Source: Cyanophora paradoxa (Eukaryota; Glaucocystophyceae; Cyanophorales; Cyanophoraceae). From it: a stretch of 64,000 nucleotides of DNA. Below are positions 1 through 11,057 of the stretch, in pieces. The notes beneath the pieces were generated by a model that was not told where the DNA came from, did no database searches, and saw only the letters and a program-made list of their open reading frames with translations. Each line of letters starts with the position of its first letter. Positions within the stretch are counted from its first letter, which is position 1. Both the position numbers and the translations under genes were made by a program. The stretch covers positions 124,001 through 188,000 of the forward strand of contig QPMI01000399.1 of assembly GCA_004431415.1 (NCBI GenBank), read 5' to 3'.

Positions 1-206
1 AACCACTAGCACGCTCACATTGCGGAGAGAAGGTAAGACGAACAGTTGGCCATGTCGTAGCTTCTGAACATGTCCCCGGGCCGATACAATGGCATAAACA
101 AGTACCCACGCTCCACTATCTTGTTCACATCAGGTTCCTCCGTTGCCGTTTCGGATTCCAGGCAAGGGCCTTGGAGCTCGTAGATGAGCAGGGACGTTTT
201 ATCGCC
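1..206 (-). repeat. Duplicated exon, copy A
   Basis: Bases 1-206 recur without visible difference at 2115-2320 in the same orientation. Read on the minus strand, both copies encode the same peptide, which contains the residues DKTSLLIYELQGPC and ends at a stop near the low-coordinate side. Copy A runs off the window. Upstream of it on the minus strand lies SET-domain coding sequence, joined through an apparent CTCTAG acceptor. Copy B is preceded by a different reading frame. This is either a recent segmental duplication of a terminal exon or an assembly duplication. Confidence 0.8.
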
Positions 207-224
207 TAGAGGTAGATGTACGTT

Positions 225-815
225 GTCCGAAGATTAACCAGGCAAGTCCGGCACAGGCAGCGGGTTTTCAGGATGTCCAATTGTTCATCCCAGGGATCCG
301 CCTGGGGGGATCCATCAGGGAAAGGAAGGTCGAACGCATTGCTCAACCGAATTCTTGGCAATTCGCACCGCATAGTTCCATGTGAGCCAGTCTCCGGGGC
401 TGATGAGCTTTCGTGCGAAAAAGACGAGCCGCTCAACGTCTCCAACGGTGACGTAAAGTAGCTCTAGGTTCGGGTCGCAGTCATGGTTTACAGCGACAGG
501 CCATCCCCCATGGGCCATCTGGATGACACTATTTTTACGACTGCGCAACGATTAGATTCGCAGCGATGGAACCAGAGAAATGGACTTCTTGAACTTGCAA
601 TGTGTCGTGGAGGCCTGTTGATCGTAAGCAGCCCGAGCAGCTGTTCTCGTCACAATGCTGCCGAGGACCTCGGCGACCTTCTGGCCTGGGAGGATTGGCT
701 CCGCAAACGGATGCAATCTGGCACCGACGCCACGCTTATTACGAAGGGGGAGTACGTCTCCCTGGCCTTCTTGACAAATCGGTTTCCGCAACTGAGACCG
801 CTTGCGTGCTTGCAA
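225..815 (-). pseudogene. SET-domain protein, C-terminal part, frame-disrupted
   Basis: Three adjacent minus-strand frames together give a recognisable SET domain. 815-552 supplies the start (RNKRGVGAR, then an I/L-x-G-Q turn). 548-315 holds the cofactor-binding NHDCDPN motif and the LTWNY motif. 445-206 supplies a post-SET-like CLCRTC cysteine cluster. SET proteins methylate lysines on histones or other proteins using S-adenosylmethionine. The NHDCDPN and CLCRTC parts lie in different frames without a convincing intron between them, so a frameshift or a decayed copy is likely. The N-terminus is not identified and the gene may be truncated by the duplication in this area. The SET assignment is firm; intactness is doubtful. 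Confidence 0.6.
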
Positions 816-988
816 ATACGACTAAAGCACTGAATTTGGGAGGAAGCGTTGTGGCACGCCGTCCGTTTTGCACTCTCGGTTTTACCACGCTCACAATAGA
901 AATCGTCGCAGCGTGTGCCCTGGGCCTTGCACTGACAACATCATATGTAGATGATGTCTCGCATTCTGCGGACACCAATTCGGGTCAA

Positions 989-2080
989 TTAGACACCAAT
1001 TCGGGTCAAGACGAGATCAATAACAAAAGAAAAGGACGGACTGTCCCCGTTCTTCATTGGCTCGAAGCTCTTGAATCCATCTGTACAGAAGTTCTGGCGT
1101 AGCTGGTTCAACCGTTCTGCAGCGACGGGAGAGCCGTCGTGCGTCATCGCCGCCAGGTTCGGGCTGAATACTTCGACATACTTCTTGTGAGGAAAAGGAC
1201 GGATCGGACAGTTCACAACCTCTCGATTATACTGTATGACATTCTCGGCGAACCTGATTATCGCCGTGAGAATCGTGGAGTTGTGGAGAAAACAATGTGT
1301 ACCGCTTAGCCTGTTGTTCGGCCTCCATTTCGGCACCTTTCGCGCCTGTTCTGGCGAAGCACGCGATGTACGCATCCAAAAGGCCTGCAGCGAAATCGTC
1401 CAACACCCTGGGGAAAATGAAGTCTTTCGCAATTGTCGGGTCATTCTTCCCAATGAAGCCCGTCGCATCGAGACTCTGTCGAATTGAGCGTGCGGACAGA
1501 TCGAGGTACAGGCAGGCGTGCATCCTGCACTGCGCATAGGACTCAGCGCGAGTTGCGGTTGTGTAAACTTATCAAAATGAGAAGAGCACCGACCAACACA
1601 CTGTCCCACCGTTGATGGCTTGAGCACAGATCAACCAGTCTTACGCGATCTGAAGCCGGCCCCGTACCTGGCAACTGGTGACAGAGGCCAGCCTGGAACA
1701 TGTACGACAGTACATCTCCAAACGAAGCTTCAAGATCGGCGTCCAAGGAATTGAAGGAGTTGAAGATGATAACGCCGTATCCATCGCGCAGGCAAAGAAT
1801 GTAAACAACATACCTTCCATAAAGCAAGTTTGCAACACGCGCTTCACGGTATACTACGTATTAAAGCGCACCAGTGCACGTTCTTTTGGAAATAAAACGC
1901 AAAGCCGGTCAGTGAGCCAACATGTGGGTGCTCCCAAATCGTCTCGCCTCTCGACTGCAGCCGCTTTATCTTGTCGGAAAACCATTTTCCATAGCCGTTG
2001 TTAGACACCGGAATATCGTTCGCGCCGATAGCACCGAGGAAATAGATGCCCGAGTTGCACAGAACGTCGGTTGTACCCAT
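989..2080 (-). CDS. Hypothetical spliced gene (exon cluster)
   Basis: Minus-strand open stretches at 2080-1844, 1827-1543, 1523-1227 and 1620-989 have non-repetitive amino-acid composition and probably belong to one spliced gene. The first contains NVHWCALIR followed by a hydrophobic strand (VVYILCLRDGYGVIIF). That weakly recalls the His-Trp strand of Ulp1/C48 cysteine proteases, but I cannot place an Asp/Asn, Gln and Cys set, so no function is assigned. The last stretch contains KKYVEVFSPN, faintly echoed by QKYIEFFSPV at 3557-2916; the two exon clusters may be diverged paralogues. Ends and introns are not resolved. Confidence 0.3.
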
Positions 2081-2114
2081 GAGTACTGTACCTGCGAAGG
2101 GAGGGCATGCTCAC

Positions 2115-2320
2115 AACCACTAGCACGCTCACATTGCGGAGAGAAGGTAAGACGAACAGTTGGCCATGTCGTAGCTTCTGAACATGTCCCCGGGCCGATA
2201 CAATGGCATAAACAAGTACCCACGCTCCACTATCTTGTTCACATCAGGTTCCTCCGTTGCCGTTTCGGATTCCAGGCAAGGGCCTTGGAGCTCGTAGATG
2301 AGCAGGGACGTTTTATCGCC
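2115..2320 (-). repeat. Duplicated exon, copy B
   Basis: Second copy of the 206-base segment at 1-206, offset 2114. Here the minus-strand reading frame is continuous from 2458 to 2129, giving about 109 residues that start MCKRIESGRW and run through the shared peptide to a stop. Identity stops at the GCC at 2320: copy B continues with GTAAGTCG on the plus strand, whereas copy A continues with TAGAGG. Confidence 0.8.
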
Positions 2321-3557
2321 GTAAGTCGTCTCCCCGCGGTGGGTCGAAGCACTTTGCTCGAGTTCGCTCAAGTCCGGTGGTGTTATCTCTGTGACAAACT
2401 TGAAAGGCTTAAGAAAGGTTTCTTTCCGCCAGCGCCCACTTTCAATACGCTTGCACACTCAGCAATGAAATCAGCAATCAAATTCGAATAAGCAGCGGTC
2501 AGAGTTAAGCGTGCTAACTCTTGTGCCTGGGGAAGCTGTCTGAGATGCGTTTCAGTGTGCTGAGACGTGGCGCTGGATCCCAGGCGTAGTCGTTGAAAAG
2601 AATATCCGTGTCGCTGCGATTGAATAAGCACATAAAAGACAAATTGAGGGCTGAGCCGACCGACTGTAATCGTCCTCCACCGCATCCCCCTTGTTGAACT
2701 GCAGAACAGTGCTTAAGATCGCTTTGACCCGCACATCGTCATAGTATCCACCCAGCGTCGCAGCGAAATACGACATGCTGTCGACCAGCTTGGTGTCCAG
2801 CAGTTGCGCATCCTCCCGAAACGAGTTCCCGTACAATTCCAGCCCTGAGGCACGCGCTAGTGTCGCCTTCAAACACCTGAAGGGCGTCTTGGCTCCTTGC
2901 TTGGGCGGGTACCGTTCAAAGAGCGTGTAGTACAGCGCAAGCTGCCGAAAACACAATGATTTGCATGCCAGAGGAAACATAGTATTTCATAAGATCGTAG
3001 GCGGAACGGACCTTGCACGAAACGTGGTTCGTGCCGGCTCCGATGTCCTTGAAGTAAATGACGCGGCCTTCACTCTCAACCGAAGGCGTTTCCGCATGGA
3101 GGGGGAAAATGTCATCGTTGGTGGGCGCCAGCATGAAAGCGAAGTACTTTGACAGGAAGTGAGCGCCAAGCTCTCCATAGCGGGCAGAGTTTGCTTTGGC
3201 GGCTGCAAGGTTCCTCTTTTCATGAGCTCCTTTCCCGCTCATGGACGCGAAGTTGGTCTGAAGGAAGGCGGTGCCAGTCTGTTGGAAGCGCTTGTCGAAC
3301 GCGTTTCGCGAAAGCGTTCCAAATTCAGTTCCATAGTTGCCCTGGACGGGGCTAAAAAACTCGATGTACTTCTGGAGCAACGGCAAGTACATGTCGACAG
3401 AGGGCAAGTCCAGGAACGGCCGGGCCTGCCGGTAAGGATGTCGCCGACAAAGCACGTGCACGTGCCTCTTTGGCAAACTCGAGCAGGGAAAGAGTCTCCT
3501 TGCTCGTGCTGTGGGGCAATTCCTCTTTCCTATTTTCTGAACCGCCGGTCGTCGCAT
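2129..3557 (-). CDS. Hypothetical spliced gene
   Basis: Minus-strand stretches 3557-2916 (213 codons) and 2980-2552 (142 codons) are soluble-protein-like and appear to be successive exons. They are followed by 2458-2129, which includes the duplicated exon. The first contains QKYIEFFSPV and YGELGAHFLSKYFAFML; the second contains ARASGLELYGNSFRED. I recognise no family. The resemblance to the 989-2080 cluster and the shared terminal exon suggest a tandem duplicated gene pair. Exon limits are approximate. Confidence 0.3.
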
Positions 3558-3724
3558 TCGATGCGCTGGAGCTGGAAGCGCGATCTTGATCTGCGCACGA
3601 GAGTCAAAGCGCTGAACCCCCAGAACCCTGGAATCACGGCGCCAACCTTCTTCTGGGTCGACCTCATCGGCAGCAATTGTGGTGACCTGGCACTCTGTTG
3701 CGACTGCGCCAGTCCAAAGTTAGA

Positions 3725-4516
3725 CTAGCTGATCCCCGCTGGACCCTGCTGTACTGTACCAGGTTGTGACTTCGAAGACTTCAAACGATCTCTCCACTCG
3801 TGCAGGAGCACAATGTACTCCTCATAGGCCTTGAAACAGACAGTTGGGGGCCTCTTCAGCAAGTAGCGTTCGATGGAGTTTCCAAGCTTCGGGAGCAAGT
3901 CTCCCATCCCAATTTTGATGGCGCAACGACGCACTCGCATCTCCATGTTATCGGTGTTCTCCGACGCAATGGTTTGGAGTGGCTGCGCAGTGCAGTGAGC
4001 GGATTGCACGCGTAGCTGCTCAGTCGAAAAACGAACCCTGCGGGCGGCATGCGCAGCGTGGGAAATGTTGCCGGAACGCCGGGACAAGGCAACGGGTGAA
4101 CGCATGATAAGCTGCTGCGGGGCAAGGCAGTTCAGATTTGAACGCCACCAAGGCGAAGCTCCGCGGCGTTGGCAAAGAAGGTCACCCGCCGATGCACCTA
4201 CATACACAGGTGCGCTGGTAGGCCTGTTTGCCGCAGTGTGCACGAGTACGCGTGTTGAGCCGCGCTTTGCCGTCGGCCGCTCTAAGCGATCAAGGAGATT
4301 AGTGTACCCGCCCATGCCGGCTGGGCCTATGGCGTCGCCGGTGGATGCTGCTCTAGCCGCTGTTTTCCGATGGAACGGTGAGCAGAAGTGCGGAAGGCCG
4401 ACGTTGCATAACTCACGGCCTCCACGTACATTCAAAACTTGGGCTCTGCTCTTCACCTCTGACGAGCTGTGCATGCAGAGTCGCTGCGCTGCGCGGTGAA
4501 CCTTGATCCACTTCAA
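3725..4516 (-). CDS. Hypothetical ORF, 263 codons
   Basis: A single open minus-strand frame. Its last 70 residues (around RCAIKIGMGDLLPKLGNSI and KAYEEYIVLLHEWRDRL) look like a helical folded protein. The first two thirds are less convincing and rich in Arg/Ala/Ser. It may be the 5' exon(s) of the hypothetical gene downstream on the same strand. No family recognised. Confidence 0.25.
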   Translation of the reverse strand: MKWIKVHRAAQRLCMHSSSEVKSRAQVLNVRGGRELCNVGLPHFCSPFHRKTAARAASTGDAIGPAGMGGYTNLLDRLERPTAKRGSTRVLVHTAANRPTSAPVYVGASAGDLLCQRRGASPWWRSNLNCLAPQQLIMRSPVALSRRSGNISHAAHAARRVRFSTEQLRVQSAHCTAQPLQTIASENTDNMEMRVRRCAIKIGMGDLLPKLGNSIERYLLKRPPTVCFKAYEEYIVLLHEWRDRLKSSKSQPGTVQQGPAGIS

Positions 4517-4950
4517 GGCCCGTCTGGAGCAGGCGCATGCCCCGCAGGATCGCGGGAACGCGCCCTATCGCTTCAGGAGATTGCACGCCAACTTGTGAAA
4601 TCGCCGGACTTCGCACAGGCTCTCATCGTCGTCGCCTCGCTGTCGGCCGTCGTTCGGTACTTGTTCTTTGCAACGTGTCAGCAGTTCCGTTCACTTTCGC
4701 GCCCGCAGGGCCACCATCGAGGTCTTAAAACTGAACGATACTGTGCCGGTGGCGTTCTTATGCATTCTTGGAGTGCGTGATGCTCTCCATGCTCCAGCCA
4801 GTTTCGAGAGCGTTGTTCACGCTTTCAGGTAGGCGTGCTGGCCGATGACACTCGAGCTCCCCACGACTTGACGGTTCCTGCAGTGCCTGCTCGGCTCTGC
4901 CAGCGACTGACTATGAAGCCCTCCATGCACACCTGCGAGAGCGAAGCAGT

Positions 4951-5943
4951 ATGAACGTTGTCAAGGCCGAAAACCCACAGGAAGAGGCCTCCTCAGCATG
5001 GGCGTTAGTAACGAGAGAGCTGCGGCACTTGATTCGCATCTTCGGCGACTCGTTCTTGACTTCTTGGGAGAAGTACGGTCAGCGACGCGCTCGTGACTAT
5101 GCTGGCTCATGGGGTTCTGCGTCCCACGTGGTCGTCGCTCAGCCTCTTGAGTACTCAACAAAGTGCGTACACTATATTATAGCTTAGTGGCACTCAAGCT
5201 CTCGCAACCCGCTTAATGCTGTTTGTCCTTCCAGATTTTGGGAGATCTTGGCAGCGCCCGTCGGACTCGCATCTGCTGCAGAAGATGTTGTGGCTGAGGA
5301 AGATTTCAAGAGTCCGAACGCAGCAGATCGGGACGGGACCCCAGAGAGAGCTGAGAGAGCTCAGAACGCTGAAATTGAGGGGAGCACCGCTGAAGCGAGC
5401 GACGTAGGTGGCTACGCATCAAGGATATCGTCAAGTGCGCCAACAGCGCTAGCGTCTGTATGCCGGATGCTCTTTCTGAGCTGTTCCACATATTCAAATA
5501 CAGTTGAGATCCGTGAACTACGGGCGAACATTGAGGAAGAGGTATTCGCTATGTCGAAGATTCTCACTTCCATCGCTTCGAATGCTGGGAGCATTTCAGA
5601 CCTAGAGCCTGAATTGTTTGGAGTGGCAAACATTGTGCGTGGTGCATCTGAGTGTGACGCTTCTTATTGATTGTGGAACATGCAGATTGCGGACTCGCTT
5701 GGTGATCGTGGAGGCGTTGCCAACTGGCTGGAAGGCTCCTGGGGAACATCCCGCGGTTATTTTGGGGTGAACCTGAAGAATGGTGCGCATGCACCGAATG
5801 CATATCCGGGAAGGTGCAAGATTGCAGAAGTGTCCTGCCTGAGGTTACGTGACTGTAATGTACTTGTTGTCATTCAGGAACAAGCACCTTACTCTTCCAG
5901 CCATCTACAGAAAGCTTCCGCCCGATCGGCAGACGGCGAATGA
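4951..5943 (+). CDS. Hypothetical exons upstream of an aminotransferase-like gene
   Basis: Plus-strand open stretches at 4951-5187, 5248-5670 and 5671-5943 have ordinary amino-acid composition and could be 5' exons of the aminotransferase-like gene that follows. Two segments carry a similar GSWG motif (DYAGSWGSA and LEGSWGTSR). No domain is recognised and splice joins were not solved. 4520-4950 holds no gene I can support. Confidence 0.25.
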
Positions 5944-6008
5944 CGTCCAGGAAGAGGAGAAGGAATGCATAGAAACGATTCGCCAGGTCTGATGCCTACT
6001 AGTGGTTC

Positions 6009-7283
6009 TTGTATATGTGGTCAGCGACGCCGCATGCGCAGCGCATTGAGGAGCGGCTGACGTCCGCGAAGAAAGTCACACCGGCAATGCTGGAGAAATC
6101 GATTCCTTTTGGCGACCTTGCTCTTCGTGTTATCGTATGCGAGGCTGTTCGTGTCGATCCAGTTCAAGGCCTGCAGTATTTATCAGTCAACTTTCTTATC
6201 ATGCTCTCCGACCTCTGCTATCGGCATGGCATCGCTCTCGTTTTCGACGAGGCCCTCACCAGTAAGAGTATTCTTTTAACTGAATATTTGCTGAACCAGC
6301 ATCAACAGTCCGTCTCGGGCAGCCTGCTTTCGGAACGGTCGGACTTTTTTCGCGTTCCAGGACTTTATAGACGTTGCTGAACGGAGAGGCGAAAAAGTCA
6401 TTGTTCATGGTATCCTAGTTGGAAAGGCTCTCACTCCATCGTTTCTGGTGGTGCGTAGTTTTCACCCAGTGGCCCTGCCCATGATGTCCATAAAAGATCA
6501 ATGCCCAGGTCCGAAAACTCGCCAATAACATTGACCCGTGGGAATGGACATTCAACAAGTTCGGAAGGAAACAAAACGTCACCTTTTCATCATCAAAGCT
6601 CCTTCGCTTTCACAATGGTTCCGTTTACTTCGAGTGCTAATTGGATGCGAATATTAATGGGATGGCAGAGAACATCACAGTTCAGCCGTACAGGCTGGCA
6701 CTCGTCCAGACATTGGACTTGCTGCGCGCTGTGCGTGCATGCGACACGCAACGCTCTACGCTGGAGAAACTAAGTGTTGAGATGAAGACACGGTTTAGCC
6801 GGGCTCTCGAATCGACAAGACAGAACGAGGAGGAGTTTCCAGACCCGCACACTTACAGCAATATGAATGACCGAGAATTTGAACGCAAGATGAAGGTTGA
6901 GAGTGCGGGTGCGCAGAATTGCTCCTCGCGGTCGTGGATACTAAGCTCAAGCGTACAACATTGCAGGCTTCCTCTTCGCGATGCCATCCCGGTTAGCACG
7001 GGCAAAGGGCATGCCATTCGCGTCTGTTGTGGGAACGCGTCCTGGACCTCCAGCGTACCATCGAGTACAAGTTCCCATCAATGTCGACATTACTGAGGTT
7101 GACCGAGTTCTTTTCCCTCCACTTGCAGAAGAATCACCGCAACGACCGGTTGCTCCACTCCCCTTTCCCCGTGTGACGGACGGCCTTCTCATGACGCACG
7201 GCCCCGTGTGGAACTTTCCGCAGCTTGCTCCCGCAGCACTTCCACCTTCCTTTGATGTTTCCGAAATGGATGTAGGAATTTAA
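6009..7283 (+). CDS. Class III (omega) aminotransferase-like protein
   Basis: A PLP-dependent transaminase-like spliced gene. The exon at 6009-6260 reads CEAVRVDPVQG, a helix, then ALVFDEAL; this matches the E-P-x-x-G...DE segment of class III aminotransferases, whose Asp contacts the pyridine nitrogen. An intron runs about 6261-6361 (GTAAGAG...GTTCCAG). The next exon reads GILVGKALTP, with the expected PLP Schiff-base lysine in the GKALT context typical of the family, including 7,8-diaminopelargonate aminotransferases. Further exons (around 6510-6636, 6641-6930, 6981-7283) give a helical C-terminal region ending in a stop at 7283. The substrate is not identifiable and an in-frame stop near 6637 needs an intron I could not fix. 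Confidence 0.45.
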
Positions 7284-7369
7284 AATTGCAACTGTATGAT
7301 ACAAGCCCACACTCAGGTGTGGTAAGCCCTGCCAATGCACGACTGGATTTCTTGACGCCTGTTGAGGGG

Positions 7370-9400
7370 CGGCGGGACGGGGCCTGCCGGCACGGGAGGG
7401 CGGGCGGGCGGGCTGCGGATGCTACAGAGGACGGGACGCCTGAAGGGCGCAACTCAGCCGAGGGCGCGGGGTGCGGTGGCGGGCCGGGAGGCTCACGGGG
7501 AGGCTGAGTGGATGCTGGAGGGCGAGCTGACGAGGCTAGGGTCGACGGGGGTTCTGCCGGCGGCAGTCAGCCCATGGTGCGGAGGGTAGGGGCGGGCCGG
7601 GAGGCTTACTGACGAGCCCGGTGGCCTGCGCCGGGCAGGCCGGCTGATGACGGTAGCGACCGGGCAGCCGGGTGCGGGGAGCGCGGCCGGGCTGGGAGGC
7701 TCACGGGCACGGCGACTAGTACTCGATGCACGCGTCGGCCGCGGCGCCGGGTACGGGGGCGGGCCGGGAGGCGGGCACCGGCACGGGAGGGCGGGCAGGC
7801 GAGCTCAAAGGCCCGGAGCAGCGCCGGCCCTCATCGTGTCCCGCGCCGTCGCCAGCCCTTCGTGGCGCCCTGCGCTGGGGCCGGTTAGAATTAGAGAAGG
7901 TAAGCACGTGTTTAAGGACTTTTGTAATTGCGATGTAGCGGCAGTCCGCTGAAATTATGATCAGATCTCAGGGAAGATGATGGCGGATGGGGACGGGACG
8001 GTCATCATATTCGGTCACAATCTGCACCGCCAGGGCCGTGACCGCCCGTTCGGCTTCGACGTCGAGCTTGTCGACATTCTCGAGAGGTGCAGGTTCTTTG
8101 TTTGCAATTTTGTTTTGTGTCAATCTAAGTGCCGCAATGCATCACGATCCGTTCACCGTTTCAGGGGGCCGTACTGCCCGATCATCATTGTGCCGGAGGA
8201 CTTCTAAATTAGAGGTATGTTTTTTACGTGAGATTTTTACGTAGAAGGGAGATGTATTATTGAGGGAGCTGGGCAGGTCCTGGAGGTGCAGGCAATCGCA
8301 CAGAATGAGAGCTGCAAATTCGATTGTTGACTTCGACTTCGACTGACGACCGCGGCGGCCTGCGCAGAGACGGAGAGATCAGCGGTTGGCGGGGGGGGCA
8401 GGGCGCGCGGGCAAGCTGACAAAGCTAGGGACGACGGGAGGCCTGGAGGGCGGCACTCAGTCGAGGACGTGGGGGGCAGGGGCGGGCCGGGAGCCTCACG
8501 GAGAAAACGATTCGATCCAGGCGCCGGCCGCTTTGACTGACGAGCGCAGCGGCCTGCGCACAGACGGGTACATCGGCGGGAGGCAGTAGGGCAGGGCGCG
8601 TGGGCGGGCTGACGAGGCTAGGGACGACAGGAGGCCTGGAGGGTGCCAGTCAGGCGACGGCGCGGGGGCAAGGGGCGGGCCGGGAGCCTCACGGGGAAAA
8701 CGACTGGATGCAGGCGCCGGCTGCTTTGACTGACGGGCGCGGCGGCCTGCGCACACACGGGTACATCAGCGGGGGGCGGGAGGACAGGGCGCGTGGGCGG
8801 GCTGACGAGGCTAGCAACAACGGGAGGCCTGGAAAGCGCCGGTCAGCCGAGGGAGCGGGGGGCGGGAGCGGCCCGGGCGGCTCACGGGGACGACGACGCG
8901 ATGCAGGCGCCGGTGGCTTCGACTGACGGGCGCGGCGGCCTGCGCAGGGACGGGGGGATCGGCAAGGGGCGGCAGGGGAGGGCGGGCGGGCGAGCTGACG
9001 AGGCTAGCGACGACGGGAGGCCCGGCCTGGAAACCGTGAATCAGCCGAGGGTGCGGGGGGCGGGGGCAGGCCGGGACGCTCACGGGGACGACGACTGGAT
9101 GCAGGCGCCGGCCGCTTCGACTGACGGGCGCGGCGGCCTGCGCAGGGACGGGGGGGTCGGCGGGGGGCGGCAGGAGAGGGCGCGTGGGCGAGCTGACGAG
9201 GCTAGCGAGGACGGGAGGCGTTAAAAGCGCCGGGCACGAGGGGCGGGGGCGGGAGGCTCGGGGCGGTGGGGGCGAGCTGGGGGCGGGCGTGCGAGCAGAC
9301 AAGGCTGGTGGAGGGGGCGTGGGGCGGGGGGCTGGGGCGTGCGGGGACTGGAGGGGGCACGTGCCCGTGATCTGACGAGGCTAGACAGGACGCGGGGACT
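7370..9400. repeat. GC-rich satellite, about 194-bp unit
   Basis: The phrase GCGGCCTGCGCA recurs near 8355, 8549, 8743, 8935 and 9131, a spacing of 192-196 bp. The phrase CTGACGAGGCTAG recurs near 8620, 8808, 8996, 9192 and 9375. Units between about 8240 and 9240 are clearly related. The flanks at 7370-7860 and 9240-9400 hold degenerate versions, including a GACGAGGCTAGG at about 7540. Long ORFs on both strands here are by-products of GC richness. No gene. Confidence 0.75.
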
Positions 9401-9443
9401 CGCCGCCCCCTACTTCCTCTGCTCCGCCGGCTGCGAGAAATCG

Positions 9444-10099
9444 TCAGGTTCGGGAATGATTGCTGGGCGGCGCGGAGAGGGTCACCTGCTTTCCCTTCGG
9501 TCTGGACGACGTTCCGAATTGCCTTGGCGTCTTCTTCCATCGCTCCTCTGCGGCCTTGAAGTCGGCTTGGAAGTCCTTGACGTCCTTCCAGTTGCCCGGC
9601 TCGCGGGTGCCGTCGATGACGTGCCATTCTCCTTTTTGGAACTGGCACCATCTGTAGTCGTGGCCCCAACGGTCAAAGAACTCGTCGAGCTTCTGCTCGT
9701 CTCCGATTGCAGCCTCGAATTCTGCCATTCGGGCCTCCGTTTCCTCCGTGTGTCTCGCGATCTCGGCTTGCAGTACGGGGTTTGTGCAGTCCAGCAGGCG
9801 GCGGATGGTGTCGGGCCCGTGTGAGTCGATGTTCGTGAAGAGTAGCGACATGCGGTCCGGGACGCGGGACATGACGACGTACAGTATTTGCCGGATCTCA
9901 GACGTCAACTTGATGCCGCCGAGATCCGCAACAACGCACACGAGCGTCTGACCCTGGGACTTGTGGACGGTCATGCCGGCGGCCAGTCGGAGTGGGAATC
10001 CGAAGCGTGCGTTGCTGGTCGACTCGTCGATCATGCTGGCAGTCTTCCTGTTGTCGGCCACTGCGGGCGTGGTCGACGGCATCACTTGAAGGCCCGGCG
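9444..10099 (-). pseudogene. Pif1-type helicase, C-terminal piece
   Basis: Contains GMTVHKSQGQTL followed about 30 residues later by LYVVMSRV; these are superfamily 1B helicase motifs V/VI as in Pif1-like proteins. The ATPase motifs expected upstream are absent here but are present at 16484-14207. This piece is therefore the 3' end of the same minus-strand gene, separated by inserted DNA. After motif VI there is a charged helical tail of about 120 residues to the stop at 9444. The join to the inserted repeat is at about 10100, where the terminal repeat begins TATGAGGCATC. Confidence 0.75.
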
Positions 10100-10438
10100 T
10101 ATGAGGCATCTCGTGTACATTGTGTAGTTCGGTGTAGTTCGCTGCGTTTGAACTACAACCGATTTTGTAGTTGTAATCTGTTGAGGTTCGGTGTAGTTCG
10201 CTGCTTTTGAAAGGGCGTCACGTTGACAACGAATGACAACGAACTACAGCGAATTACAGCGAATCATTGAATTACATCGAATTACAGAAAGTGCTAAAAC
10301 TGGGGGGGAAACACATTATTTCGAAATTATATTTTACTTGGCTAAATTAGCGACCGGCTGGTCGGCGACTTGGCTAGTTGACTCGAGGGCGAGTGACTTG
10401 GCCGGCTAGCCTAGCTAGTCGACGTCGACGCGAGGTGT
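10100..10438 (+). repeat. 340-bp inverted repeat, left arm
   Basis: Reverse complement of 13609-13948 with few differences. The outer end starts TATGAGGCATCTCGTGTACA. Internally it has tandem 10-11 bp words (GAATTACAGC / GAACTACAGC type) at about 10225-10285, a dyad GACCGGCTGGTCGGC, and an AT-rich stretch. Such subterminal word clusters are often transposase-binding sites; that role is inference. It abuts the helicase C-terminal piece. Confidence 0.85.
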
Positions 10439-11057
10439 CAAGCTTTTGCCTTGCGCCCAGAAGCAGGCCAGAAGGGCGCCTTGCTCGTTGCAGGTCTAGG
10501 TGTGCGGCCGCGGAGCCGCGCTCATGATCAGAGAGAGATCAGAGAGCAGGTCGTTCAGCCCGAAACGGCAGGTCTCCACGAAAGAGCCTCTGCAACGTCG
10601 ACAGCAGCAGGCCCAGGCATGAGCGTCGATTTTCAAGAGAGCGCCTCCTCTGATCACGGCCGCAGTATGCACGGGAGAGTGCGCACGGGGCTCTTCTCGG
10701 GGGCAAGCCTGGTGGCTCTGACCCTTGCCTTGCCCGCGCTAAAAAGGCTCTGAGGAAGACACGTTCGAATCGGCTTTTTGCCGCCGTGTGGCGGGCGTGT
10801 GCTGGTGGTACTTGGCTACAAAAAGCGTGAGATTTGGTCCACGGAAAACGTCCATGAGAAAGATAAGGGACAAGTGTAACCCCTGCTCTGCAAAACCAAT
10901 CGATCTTCGGATGAGTGCCGATAGCTGCGGGACTGCGGCGGCTTGCCTCCGCCGATTTTGCTCCTGCTCCACTCTGATCGATATCTGGCCTGGGGATACC
11001 CGTCCGGGCGCCTTGCTGCCTACTCTGCTGGGGGGGTTACACGTCAGAATTTGACCG

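Noticed and set aside
1844-2080. Ulp1/SENP (C48) protease
   Set aside because: Only an HW-like strand is suggestive. The remaining catalytic residues could not be placed.
7370-9400. CRISPR-like array
   Set aside because: Units are contiguous and about 194 bp long, without short repeats and unique spacers; this is a satellite in a eukaryote.
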